The notes beneath the pieces are model-generated. The model was not told the origin of the DNA. It did not search any database and saw only the letters and a program-made list of their open reading frames with translations. Below are positions 8,901-15,855 of a stretch of DNA of 64,000 nucleotides, piece after piece. Position 1 is the first letter of the stretch. Each line of letters opens with the position of its first letter. Position numbers and translations under genes: made by a program. Source of the stretch: Streptomyces uncialis (GTDB lineage Bacteria; Actinomycetota; Actinomycetes; Streptomycetales; Streptomycetaceae); assembly GCF_001905345.1 (NCBI RefSeq), contig NZ_LFBV01000006.1, forward strand, positions 248,001 to 312,000. The letters run 5' to 3'.

Positions 8901-9657
8901 GGCGCAGCGACGTAACCAGTTCGGACGGATTTGCAACGATCAAGCCGTCTTCCATGAGGAGAAGAGGTTTGAGTACGAGTCCATCGTCCGGCCCGGGCCC
9001 CGTGGTGAACGTGTGTTCGCCTGGTCGGATACCCCATCCAGCGAGGAGATCGGCGGAACTGGCTGGCAGCAGGTCAGACAGGTCGGTGAAGCGATAGCGG
9101 ACGGCTTCCCGCAGGGCCGTGAGGTTCTTCTCTCCCGGAACGAACACCTCGTCGCCGTGTTGCTGCGGCGGAGCGATACCGCGGTGGAGCCCGGCCCGAC
9201 ACAGCGTGGCGTCGCTCAACCTCAATGCCGTGTGCGCCCACAGCTGTGTCGCCTTGACGAACTGCGCCGGCAATCCAGCCTGTCCATCAGGCCCGAGGAT
9301 ACTCCGCAGCATGAGATCGAGGGTGTGAGCACACCGTGATGTCAGTCCTTGCGCGACGAGACATGGCCCGCCGTGGAAGGAAACCTCGGCGGTGTACAGG
9401 TCGTCGTACAAGTCTTCTTGGGCACGGATCTGAGAGCCGCTGACCAGGGGATCCTTGAGCAGCGCCCGGAGCTTGCTGGGTGACAGCCGGGGTGCATCCG
9501 GACGGCTGGGGAGGCACGCGCCGATGGAAGCAAGGCGCTGAAGCCTCACAAGGCGCGGAATGTTCTGAGGAATCAACTGCAGAGCGGCTGCCGACGCGAC
9601 AAGCACGGGGCCGTCTACATCGTGCCAAGGGCGGCCGGTCAAACGGGCAGCAGTCAT
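5998..9657 (-). CDS. Large protein of unknown family with C-terminal PD-(D/E)XK-like nuclease domain; candidate defence gene
   Basis: The ORF encodes 1219 residues. The ATG at 9657 is preceded by a clear AGGAGA site. I do not recognise the first ~1000 residues: they look soluble, with no membrane segments or Walker motifs visible. The last ~130 residues resemble a restriction-endonuclease fold: 'GDIDALG' (acidic pair near 1094-1096) then 'RRVIIVIEAKDFEM' (E-x-K near 1111-1113). This D...ExK spacing is that of PD-(D/E)XK nucleases such as Mrr/NERD-like domains. The gene converges on the Gabija operon, is flanked by transposase scars and three short direct repeats, and shares the lower GC of this block. 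A DNA-cleaving defence role is inference from this domain and its location. Confidence 0.7.
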   Translation of the reverse strand: MTAARLTGRPWHDVDGPVLVASAAALQLIPQNIPRLVRLQRLASIGACLPSRPDAPRLSPSKLRALLKDPLVSGSQIRAQEDLYDDLYTAEVSFHGGPCLVAQGLTSRCAHTLDLMLRSILGPDGQAGLPAQFVKATQLWAHTALRLSDATLCRAGLHRGIAPPQQHGDEVFVPGEKNLTALREAVRYRFTDLSDLLPASSADLLAGWGIRPGEHTFTTGPGPDDGLVLKPLLLMEDGLIVANPSELVTSLRHELIVQAGLHECRPQLARLLHDQTMRDTSRLLTLCGAAPTEPAQHVGDDLITRRTFTFAEDKILDLAVVMDDLSDYDDTNPAGHWPVRDLGLRVQNVIDPVGPPLPEDACTLRLIINEGVGRSSFLGLAAQRRTGPVVVTSLSDLQVMAELDGSDPLFLWRFAQAETELHETTRVQSWSALDNYGLYRNCEYSYYLSDDARPTMLLVEQDHSRALRIEVQQRYDRHDVPSPQRHAFVPVVSVYGTSTAPIYRPLADVPEVGRLVEVPDINVWLGAGDYEVADRLEDFHHLTVEAAAFWTWQISTARPELLPLAASTGELYVSLSFDDSSAWQAALDGNPGTESERPWVGVRGAKPGLLDLRLYAEGMASLLADANGADRILLRALLEGIAQTAGLVEEDLDALIDQLAPEGPKQMMHVELNPRLPLRPGPLPTARLVQPAASATVLDVLGRYLDSAGTPVETIPSEKRTQVLQKVVGHYFALIEDMVAGLAAEGLIESLISRHEALLYDEAFNDQILPSRIACFGEASQPAENLVRTTKRQVEAAQASRFLIEYVAAQPPSGDSSLTLDTYDHLMALSAELISRATLSEAIHHDFSEAQLALLPSGRLGVSRGDQYESGSNALATARAEALLLAAPTRHSRRGSEPQGPTAQVEEAMVTEFGFSLTDLAQGVGEVIALGDERCQSEPYTLSESVVANHLSTTLHWEHEKAQTFLDRLALRPRAKFLSVKSDAWPWRYNREWSYVRRPLIRVGTGDGSQLVWGARHTWSSGSYWVNLIYSGRLRSTSSSMKKLLGVIRQDENKAFEARVVDTLRAGGCSLAVRGVSKIAGRRLTSVEGHDLGDIDALGINAARRVIIVIEAKDFEMSRNPTEMANEADALLRGDKSALFKLGRRTEWVRQNLAETLTHFLGDRDSTSWTVTSAIVTSRDLMAPRVLASNVPVVPISEFEQWVAAELVRGKRGNGRRRS

Positions 9658-9880
9658 GCACGTCTCCTAGGGCGGGCGGACGATCCATGATGCGGCCGAA
9701 GAATTTACTGCGACCAGCAACTGGCGCCTCCGTACGTCACGGTAGCGCCCAGGACTGACAACGGACGCCTCTTCCCAACCCCGAACGTCCGACGCCTACG
9801 GGATCGAGTTCACCAGGCGCTCGGCATCGCCGACGAGGAACTGGCTCACCCCATCCCTCACTCACAGTGAGCATCCAAGC

Positions 9881-9972
9881 TCATGATTCGCCAACTATGC
9901 CTCTCATGATTTGCCAACAAGGGTTCTCCACGCGCTCCCCACCTGCGCGTCTCAGTTCATGATTCGCCAACT
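9881..9972. repeat. Three direct copies of TCATGATTCGCCAACT in a geneless stretch
   Basis: Copies lie at 9881-9896, 9904-9919 (two mismatches: TCATGATTTGCCAACA) and 9957-9972. They sit in the 416-base gap 9658-10073 between the start of the large nuclease gene and the 3' end of the epoxide hydrolase gene. The gap also contains a short reading stretch, 'RDRVHQALGIADEEL', near 9795-9840 that may be further mobile-element debris. The repeats coincide with the point where composition returns to the normal high GC, so they could mark an element end or transposase binding sites. A regulator-binding role for the divergent upstream region of the nuclease gene is the alternative. Confidence 0.6.
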
Positions 9973-10073
9973 AAAGATCTCGGTCACAGCCGGTGCGAGC
10001 GGGCGGTGCCGCTCGGGGACGGCCGGCCGCGTCCGTGGAGTTCGGCGTGGCGTGCGGGCGCCGATCGCCGCGT

Positions 10074-11249
10074 TCAGCGAGGAGCGGCCAGCACCGCCGC
10101 GAGGCCCTCCCGCAGGTCCTTGACGAAGAGCTCGGGCACCTCCAGCGACGGGAAGTGCCCACCGGCTTCGGGCGTCCCCCATCGGACGATCCGCCGGTAG
10201 CGTTCCCGCGCCCACGGGCGCGGACACTTCTCGACGTCGCGGGGATACATGGTGATCGCCGACGGGACGTCGACCCGGAGTCCGGGGTCCAGCGAGTTGT
10301 GGCTCTCGTAGTAGATACGGGCCGCCGACGCGCCGCTCCGCGTCAGCCAGTACAGGGTGACGTCGTCGAGGACCCTGTCCATGGGGATCTTCTCGAACGG
10401 GCTGTCCTCGGTGTCCGACCACTCGGCGAACTTGTCGAGGATCCAGGCGAGAAGCCCGACCGGTGAGTCGACGAGCGAGTAGCCGATGGTCTGCGGCCGG
10501 GTCGCCTGCTGCTTCGCGTACGCCGCGCGGTGGCGCCAGAAGTGGTGGGTCTCCTCGGCCCACCCGCGCTCGTCCGCCGTCAGCCCGTCCGTCGTCAACC
10601 CGGGCGGCCCCTCCGCGAACGTGGTGTGGATGCCGAGCACATGCGCCGGGAACCTGCCGCCGAGAACCGTGGTGATGTTGCCTCCCCAGTCACCGCCATG
10701 CGCCAGGAACCTGGCGTAGCCGAGCCTTCCCATGAGTTCCACCCATGCTGCCGCGATCCTCTCGGTGCCCCACCCGGTGGCGGCCGGCTTGTCGCTGTGG
10801 CCGAAGCCCGGCAGCGACGGGACGACGACGTGGAACGCGGGCGCGTCCAGGTCCTTCGGGTTCGCCAGCTCGTCCACCACATCGGTGAACTCGGCGACGC
10901 TGCCCGGCCAGCCGTGCGTCAGGACGAGAGGAGTGGCGTCCGCGCGCGTGGAGCGACGGTGCAGGAAGTGGATTCCCAGACCGTCGACGGTCGTACGGAA
11001 CTGACCGATCCGGTCGAGGCGCTCCTCGAACGACCGCCAGTCGTACCCGGTGCGCCAGTGGTTCACGACATCGACGAGGTCGGCGAGCGGAACACCCTGT
11101 GCCCATCGGCGAGGACCGGGCGCGGCGGGATGGACCGTCTCGGCCTCCGGCAGCCGCGCCGCGGCCAGTCGCGCGCGCAGATCGTCGAGGTCGGCGTCGG
11201 TCGCGCGGGCTTCGAATGCTTGCACGTCGTCGCTGGTCGGGCGGGGCAT
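10074..11249 (-). CDS. Epoxide hydrolase (alpha/beta hydrolase, EHN-domain family)
   Basis: The protein has 391 residues. An N-terminal lid segment ('DDLRARLAAARLPEAE...') typical of the epoxide hydrolase N-terminal domain precedes an alpha/beta hydrolase core. The oxyanion motif is 'LTHGWPGS', the nucleophile is the Asp in 'AHGGDWGGN', and the C-terminal catalytic His is in 'EAGGHFPSLEVPE'. The enzyme would open epoxides to diols by a covalent alkyl-enzyme route. I chose the ATG at 11249 because AGGAGG lies six bases upstream; an in-frame start further out has no such site. The gene is divergent from a CGNR-type regulator, with two matching palindromic sites in between, so regulation by that protein is likely. 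Confidence 0.9.
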   Translation of the reverse strand: MPRPTSDDVQAFEARATDADLDDLRARLAAARLPEAETVHPAAPGPRRWAQGVPLADLVDVVNHWRTGYDWRSFEERLDRIGQFRTTVDGLGIHFLHRRSTRADATPLVLTHGWPGSVAEFTDVVDELANPKDLDAPAFHVVVPSLPGFGHSDKPAATGWGTERIAAAWVELMGRLGYARFLAHGGDWGGNITTVLGGRFPAHVLGIHTTFAEGPPGLTTDGLTADERGWAEETHHFWRHRAAYAKQQATRPQTIGYSLVDSPVGLLAWILDKFAEWSDTEDSPFEKIPMDRVLDDVTLYWLTRSGASAARIYYESHNSLDPGLRVDVPSAITMYPRDVEKCPRPWARERYRRIVRWGTPEAGGHFPSLEVPELFVKDLREGLAAVLAAPR

Positions 11250-11290
11250 GGAACCTCCTGGCCTTCGCGGAACCGGCTGCGGGCAGCAGC

Positions 11291-11350
11291 GAACCGGCAA
11301 TGACGGTTCTACTACGCCTTCCCGTCCACCCGCAACCGGCTATGGTGGTT
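11291..11350. promoter_or_regulatory. Twin operator-like palindromes between epoxide hydrolase and CGNR regulator
   Basis: Two 17-base sites match AACCGGCWATGRYGGTT: 11292-11308 and 11334-11350. The first sits inside a perfect six-base inverted repeat, GAACCG-N7-CGGTTC (11291-11309). The centres are 42 bases apart, four helical turns, and the second site ends two bases before the ATG of the regulator gene at 11353. Binding would therefore block or autoregulate that gene and could control the divergent hydrolase. The identity of the binding protein is inferred from adjacency. Confidence 0.6.
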
Positions 11351-11352
11351 CC

Positions 11353-11928
11353 ATGCGTACTGGGTTCCCCGACTTCCGTCTCGGCAGCGTGCTGGCGACC
11401 AGCTTCACGGGGACCTTGTCGGAGCGTCACGGCAACGCGGTGGAGCGCATTCCCACCCCGCACCGACTTGTCGACTGGCTGAAGGTCTACGACCTCGCCG
11501 TGGCGTCCTGCACCAGCGCCCAGCTCGAACTCGCCCGGGAACTGAGGGAGTCGATCCACGTCGCCGCGACGGCGGCGGCGCTCCAGGAGACCCTCCCTGC
11601 CTCCGCTGTGCAGGTCATCAACGACCGCAGCGCCCAGGGTCGGGCCGCGGCCGTCCTGACGCCCGAGGGCGAACGGCGGTGGCGGCTCAGCCCGGCCTCC
11701 TGCGTGGAGGACGCCCTCGGTGTGATCGCCGCCGACGCGATCAGCGTCATCGCGGGCGAACGGGACGGAAGACTGGCCTTGTGCGCCTCGCCGACCTGTC
11801 TGGCCGCCTTCTTCGACACCAGCCGGAGCCGCACCCGCAGATGGTGCGACATGAACACCTGCGGGAATCGCCAGAAGAAGGCGCGCTTCAACGCCAACCA
11901 GCGCAAGGACCCCGGTTCGGCGGAGTGA
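11353..11928 (+). CDS. CGNR zinc-finger (ABATE-type) transcriptional regulator
   Basis: The 191-residue protein has an N-terminal ABATE-like domain and a C-terminal CGNR zinc finger, 'CASPTCLAAFFDTSRSR' followed by 'WCDMNTCGNRQKKARF' near residues 150-180. The four cysteines (C-x4-C and C-x4-C) are those expected to bind zinc. Family members are presumed DNA-binding regulators. The ATG at 11353 was chosen because the homologous start 'MRTGFPDFRLG' begins there; longer in-frame starts would run through the hydrolase promoter and the operator pair. It is divergent from the epoxide hydrolase gene and probably regulates it. Confidence 0.85.
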   Translation: MRTGFPDFRLGSVLATSFTGTLSERHGNAVERIPTPHRLVDWLKVYDLAVASCTSAQLELARELRESIHVAATAAALQETLPASAVQVINDRSAQGRAAAVLTPEGERRWRLSPASCVEDALGVIAADAISVIAGERDGRLALCASPTCLAAFFDTSRSRTRRWCDMNTCGNRQKKARFNANQRKDPGSAE

Positions 11929-11988
11929 TCGTCACCTTCGTCGGCGGACGGCGGCGCGCGGTGGCGACTGTCGGGCACGATGGCCGCC

Positions 11989-12585
11989 ATGACGCACGTC
12001 GTACTCCTCCACTCCGTGCTGGGCCTGCGCCCCGTGGAGCTCCTTGCCGCCGAGCGCCTTCGCCGGGCCGGGCACGATGTCGTCGCCCCTGACCTCTTCG
12101 GTGGCGTGGCGGCGAACACCCTTGACGAGGGATTCGGGCTGTTGAACCGGGTGGGCTGGGACACCGTGACGCGGCGTGCCCGGTCGGCACTGGAGGACAT
12201 GCCCGTGGACACGGTGCTGGCCGGAGTCTCCATGGGCGCCGGAGTGGTCAGCGCCCTGTTGCCCGAACGGACGGCTACCGCCGGGGTTCTGCTGCTGCAC
12301 GCCACCGCGGAACTCCCGGCCGGCTCCCGCCCCGGCCTGCCCCTCCAGCTGCACGCCGCCGACCCTGACCCCTTCGCCCCTCCGGAACGCGTCGCCGCCC
12401 TGGAGGTGGCGGCCAGGAGATACGGAGCCGCCCTGGAGATCTTCCGCCACCCCGGCGTCGGCCACTTCTACACGGACCCCGGGTCACCGGAACACGACGC
12501 AGCAGCGGCCGAGCTGACCTGGGCACGGGTGGTTGGTTTCCTCGACCGGCTCGATCCGCGGCCCGCCCCTGACGTACGGCCGTAG
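11989..12585 (+). CDS. Dienelactone hydrolase family protein
   Basis: This 198-residue alpha/beta hydrolase has the nucleophile elbow 'GVSMGAG' (Ser where classical dienelactone hydrolase has Cys), an acid-containing 'HAADPDPFAPPE' strand and the catalytic His in 'GVGHFYTD'. The length fits the compact dienelactone hydrolase fold. An in-frame ATG nine bases upstream (11980) is possible; I prefer 11989, as 'MTHVVLLHS' begins the first beta strand directly. The substrate cannot be read from the sequence. The gene follows the CGNR regulator by 60 bases and may or may not be cotranscribed. Confidence 0.82.
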   Translation: MTHVVLLHSVLGLRPVELLAAERLRRAGHDVVAPDLFGGVAANTLDEGFGLLNRVGWDTVTRRARSALEDMPVDTVLAGVSMGAGVVSALLPERTATAGVLLLHATAELPAGSRPGLPLQLHAADPDPFAPPERVAALEVAARRYGAALEIFRHPGVGHFYTDPGSPEHDAAAAELTWARVVGFLDRLDPRPAPDVRP

Positions 12586-12749
12586 AGAGGCCGAACGGGG
12601 CATGCTGGGTAAGTGTTCCGGAGGGCGAATCCCGTCGGCCGAAGCGGCGGAGCGACAGCCGGTGCGCCGGTGTTCGCGTCCCGGGTGGCCTGTCGGCGAG
12701 CGGCGGCCGGACGGCTTCCGCTGTCATCGGCTCCGCGTACGGTCTGGAA

Positions 12750-14120
12750 ATGGTTGATCAGAGACTTCCTTTGGCGTCGGTGAGCGATTTCGCGATCTGG
12801 GAGCCCGTGCTGCGGCTCATGCTGACCGACGACACATACCGGTCCGCCGACCGGTCGGCCCGTGTCGCGGGACGTATCAGCCGATACGGCTGGAGCCTTG
12901 GCCATCAGGGGTCCCTGGCGGTGACGCGGAGCGCGGTGGAGGACATACAGAGGTCGCTCGCGCGCGGCGGGGTCCAGGAGGTCGCGTTCAGCGCGGAGGT
13001 CCAAGCGGACGGGACGACCACGCTGGGCCTGGTCTGGCCGAGCCCGGTCGTGGAACCGGCTGTCGGTTACCCGGACCTGGGGGTGCTCCTCCTGGCCGAT
13101 GGCTCCCTTCCGGAGCCGTGGCTCCGCCGTCCCGAGCCGGTGCCCGGGGCGATGCCGGCACCGTCGGCGGATCCGGGGTTGCTGGAGCGGACGCTCCGCG
13201 AACGACTGCCTGACGCCATCGGCGCGACGGAGGAGGAGATATCCGCGGCCGGAGTACGCCTCGGTGTGCCGCTGCCCGATGAGCTCAAGGTGCTCTACCG
13301 GGTCACCCGGGTGGACGGGGGCGACGACTTCGAGGCGGCGGACCGTGCCGGGGAGGCGGTCGGCTGCGAGCTCTTCGGCCTGGAACACCTGGGCACCGTC
13401 GACGCGGCGGGGCGTCATCGCGGCTGGAACCCCGGCGCGAAGCGTGCGGTCCGCACCGGACCCGACACCGCGGTGCAGGGCCTGGCGGGCTCGCCGGGCT
13501 GGATCCGCTTCGGGACCAACGGAGGCGACGAGTTCGCCGTCGACCTGACTCCCGGCCCGGCCGGACACCTCGGACAGATCATCCTGATCGACCACGAGCA
13601 GAGCCTCGGTGCCGAGCTCGTGGCCGATTCCCTGACCGATTTCGTCCTGGGCCGGATGCGGGCGGACGGTCGTGACCACGGCGGGAGTCAGCTTCCCGCC
13701 GAAGTCGGGGTCCGGGTCGGGGTCGGGGTCGGGGTCGGACACCTTGAGACCGTCGAGGCCGCAGCCCATCTCGCCCTGGAGGTGCTGTCCGTCGGCCCTG
13801 GGGACGGCGAACCGTACAGCCTCGCGCCGGTCGCCGGACTGCCCCGGCTGCGCACGCTGACCGCCTCGCCCGGCGCGCTGGCCGACCCGCTGGAGGTCGC
13901 TGGGCTGACCGGACTGGAGTTCCTGGAACTCGGCGCGCGGGAATGGCGCGTCCTCCTGGACGCCGGAGCCGTCCCCCGCACTCTGAAAGCCGCGGCCATC
14001 ACGGTGCGCGACCAGCACCACCTGCCCGTCGCGCCCCTCGCCAACGAGATCCTGGCCCTGTGGAACCGGCCCCGGATCGTACAGACGCTCCTCCACGGAG
14101 ACCTCGGTCCCGGGGTCTGA
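12750..14120 (+). CDS. SMI1/KNR4-like domain protein
   Basis: The 456-residue protein has a central segment typical of SMI1/KNR4 (SUKH) domains: 'IGATEEEISAAGVRLGVPLPDELKVLYRVTR' region (residues about 155-190), then 'ELFGLEHL' and 'WIRFGTNGGDEFAVDL'. The flanking parts are not recognised. SUKH proteins often act as immunity or regulatory proteins. A short hexanucleotide run (GGTCGG-like, 13708-13738) encodes a 'VRVGVGVGVG' stretch near residue 323, a likely slippage site. The start ATG has only a weak ribosome site; a TACGGT box eight bases upstream allows a leaderless transcript. Confidence 0.7.
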   Translation: MVDQRLPLASVSDFAIWEPVLRLMLTDDTYRSADRSARVAGRISRYGWSLGHQGSLAVTRSAVEDIQRSLARGGVQEVAFSAEVQADGTTTLGLVWPSPVVEPAVGYPDLGVLLLADGSLPEPWLRRPEPVPGAMPAPSADPGLLERTLRERLPDAIGATEEEISAAGVRLGVPLPDELKVLYRVTRVDGGDDFEAADRAGEAVGCELFGLEHLGTVDAAGRHRGWNPGAKRAVRTGPDTAVQGLAGSPGWIRFGTNGGDEFAVDLTPGPAGHLGQIILIDHEQSLGAELVADSLTDFVLGRMRADGRDHGGSQLPAEVGVRVGVGVGVGHLETVEAAAHLALEVLSVGPGDGEPYSLAPVAGLPRLRTLTASPGALADPLEVAGLTGLEFLELGAREWRVLLDAGAVPRTLKAAAITVRDQHHLPVAPLANEILALWNRPRIVQTLLHGDLGPGV

Positions 14121-14139
14121 CCGGTGGGGCGCGTGGTTC

Positions 14140-14366
14140 CTCCACCGCCTCCCGTCGCGCTGGTCGTAGCGGGCCACCGCGAAGCCCTGCCCGGCCAGCG
14201 TCCGGCACAGCCCGTCCGGTACCCAGCGGCGATTGGCGCCCAGACCCGTGGCCACGAGGAGCGGTTCGCCCCCCGCCCCTTCGGTGAGCCGGTCGTAGGC
14301 CAGCCGCGCGGGGCCGTCACCGGCCCAGCGGGTGGGGCTCCAGAGGGATGACGGCGATGGGGACAT
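14140..14366 (-). pseudogene. Truncated alpha/beta hydrolase (N-terminal ~75 residues only)
   Basis: From an ATG at 14366, with GGAGG five bases upstream, the reverse strand reads a convincing hydrolase N-terminus: 'GPARLAYDRLTEG', 'PLLVATGLGANRRWVPDGL' and 'GFAVARYDQRDG'. Family similarity then stops abruptly near 14150, before any catalytic residue, where the convergent SMI1-like gene ends (14120). The frame stays open but reads antisense into that gene. A deletion or insertion has removed the rest of the hydrolase. The intact start and ribosome site face the TetR gene, so that regulator may once have controlled this hydrolase. Confidence 0.7.
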
Positions 14367-14405
14367 GAGCGACCTCCAATTACTGCGATCGGTGTTCTCA
14401 GTTTT

Positions 14406-15176
14406 ATGATAGAGGCTGTGCCCCAAGAACTGAAAGGACGGGTGGACGAGTTGACGCAGGAGCCTGTGATCGTCTGGCTGCGGCCCGGCCGGGGCGCCCG
14501 TGGCCCCGCGGCCGGAGTCAGTCACGCGGAGCTGGCCGCCGCCGCCGTCGGGGTGGCCGACCGGAGCGGTCTCGGGGCGGTGTCCATGCGTCAGGTCGCC
14601 AAGGAGCTCGGGGTCGGCCAGTCGTCCCTGTACCGCTATGTCTCCAGCCGTGAGGACCTGCTCGACCTGATGACGGACGCGGCGGCCGGGGAGACCGACC
14701 TCGGTGTCCCCTTGCGGGGCGATCCCGTCGAGGACCTGCTCGAACTGGCGCTCCGGACCCGGGCCGTCCAACTACGGCACCCCTGGCTGACCGACATCCC
14801 CCCCGAGCCTCTCCGGCTGGGCCCGTGCGGACTGGCGTACCTGGAGTACGCGCTGCGGGCCATGGAGAACGTCCGGCTGCCCGGCCCGGCCAAGCTGGAG
14901 GCGCTCGCCGTGATGAACGCGCTGATCGCGCAGTTCGTCCGGACGGAGGCGGGGAACACCCCGGCGAGCAGCGGTCGGCGGGCCGCGCAGGCCGCGTATC
15001 TGAACGGGGCGGCCGCCCAGGGGAATCACCCCCGGCTCGCGGCCGCCCTGGCGGAGCGGGTGGAAGGACAGGGGGTGACGGAAGCGGGCACGACCGAGGA
15101 CGACCCGCACGGGCGGTTCCGGCGGACGATGCGCCGGGTGCTCGACGCCCTCGTCACGCCCGGGATCCCCGCGTAG
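14406..15176 (+). CDS. TetR family transcriptional regulator
   Basis: The frame encodes 256 residues. A TetR helix-turn-helix spans about residues 45-90: 'AAVGVADRSGLGAVSMRQVAKELGVGQSSLYRYVSSREDLLDLM'-type text with the classic 'SLYRYV' recognition segment. The C-terminal ligand domain is of the kind seen with tetracycline-type repressors in actinomycetes. The start is uncertain: the ATG at 14406 lacks a ribosome site, whereas a GTG near 14441 follows AAAGGA. It is divergent from the truncated hydrolase at 14366, and the 39 bases between presumably hold its operator. The ligand is unknown. Confidence 0.85.
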   Translation: MIEAVPQELKGRVDELTQEPVIVWLRPGRGARGPAAGVSHAELAAAAVGVADRSGLGAVSMRQVAKELGVGQSSLYRYVSSREDLLDLMTDAAAGETDLGVPLRGDPVEDLLELALRTRAVQLRHPWLTDIPPEPLRLGPCGLAYLEYALRAMENVRLPGPAKLEALAVMNALIAQFVRTEAGNTPASSGRRAAQAAYLNGAAAQGNHPRLAAALAERVEGQGVTEAGTTEDDPHGRFRRTMRRVLDALVTPGIPA

Positions 15177-15637
15177 CGGAACGGTACGGGGACGGGCTGG
15201 CTCCCACCCCCGCCGGGACGGCCGGGCGCCCGCACCCCTCGGTCTCCGGCTGGGGCGCGGCCCGCCTCACCTGCCGGTCTCCCACCGTCTCCCCGTCTTT
15301 CGCCGTTCCCTTCGCCGGGTCCGTGGGCGTGGCGCCCGGCGGACGAGCGGTTCCGCCCGGACCCACCGGCCGGGATGCGCGCGACACGGGCGTCCAGGTC
15401 CACCCCGAGCGGCGGTCCTTCGGCCGGACGGACGTTCTTGCGCACCCTCTCCTGCTCCATGGCCCGCCGTACCGCCTGCGCGGCCGGGGAGAACTCCTCC
15501 ACGAACGCCGCCGCCCGGCCCTTCGTCCTGCGGTAGTAGAGCCAGCCCCGGCGCTCCGCGCCCAGCAGGGCACGGTCCAGCAGCACAAGGCAGACGGCGC
15601 CCGCGACGACGGCCGCCGTCACCACCCAGTTCTCCAT
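15026..15637 (-). CDS. DUF6191-like small membrane protein with suspicious C-terminal run-on
   Basis: From an ATG at 15637 the first ~85 residues look real. A membrane segment, 'WVVTAAVVAGAVCLVLL', is followed by 'RALLGAERRGWLYYRRT', 'EEFSPAAQAVRRAMEQERVRKN' and 'GPPLGVDLDARVARIPAG', which matches my recollection of the DUF6191 family. Those proteins end shortly after the VDLDA-IR stretch. Here no stop occurs there, and the frame continues for about 120 low-complexity residues, overlapping the convergent TetR gene by 151 bases. Either the native stop was lost or a frameshift lies near 15375. Function is unknown. Confidence 0.5.
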   Translation of the reverse strand: MENWVVTAAVVAGAVCLVLLDRALLGAERRGWLYYRRTKGRAAAFVEEFSPAAQAVRRAMEQERVRKNVRPAEGPPLGVDLDARVARIPAGGSGRNRSSAGRHAHGPGEGNGERRGDGGRPAGEAGRAPAGDRGVRAPGRPGGGGSQPVPVPFRYAGIPGVTRASSTRRIVRRNRPCGSSSVVPASVTPCPSTRSARAAASRG

Positions 15638-15855
15638 GCCGGTGGAACGAACCAGCCCCGCGCCACGTTCCACGGAATGCCGGGGAGCCGGTTCCGGTCG
15701 GGGAGACGGTGCCATCAAGCCAGCTATGGGGAGGGGACATTGACGATGCGTCAACGACGGCGGGTACCCGTGGAGGCGACCGGGCCCGAGCAGGGGGCGC
15801 GGGCCGACCGTTCCGGACTGTCGTGCGGCGCGTGCGTCGACCGGGCGGACGGCTC

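Noticed and set aside
12468..14771. 767-codon reverse ORF as one protein
   Set aside because: Only about 75 residues from 14366 resemble a protein family; the rest is antisense to the SMI1-like and TetR genes.
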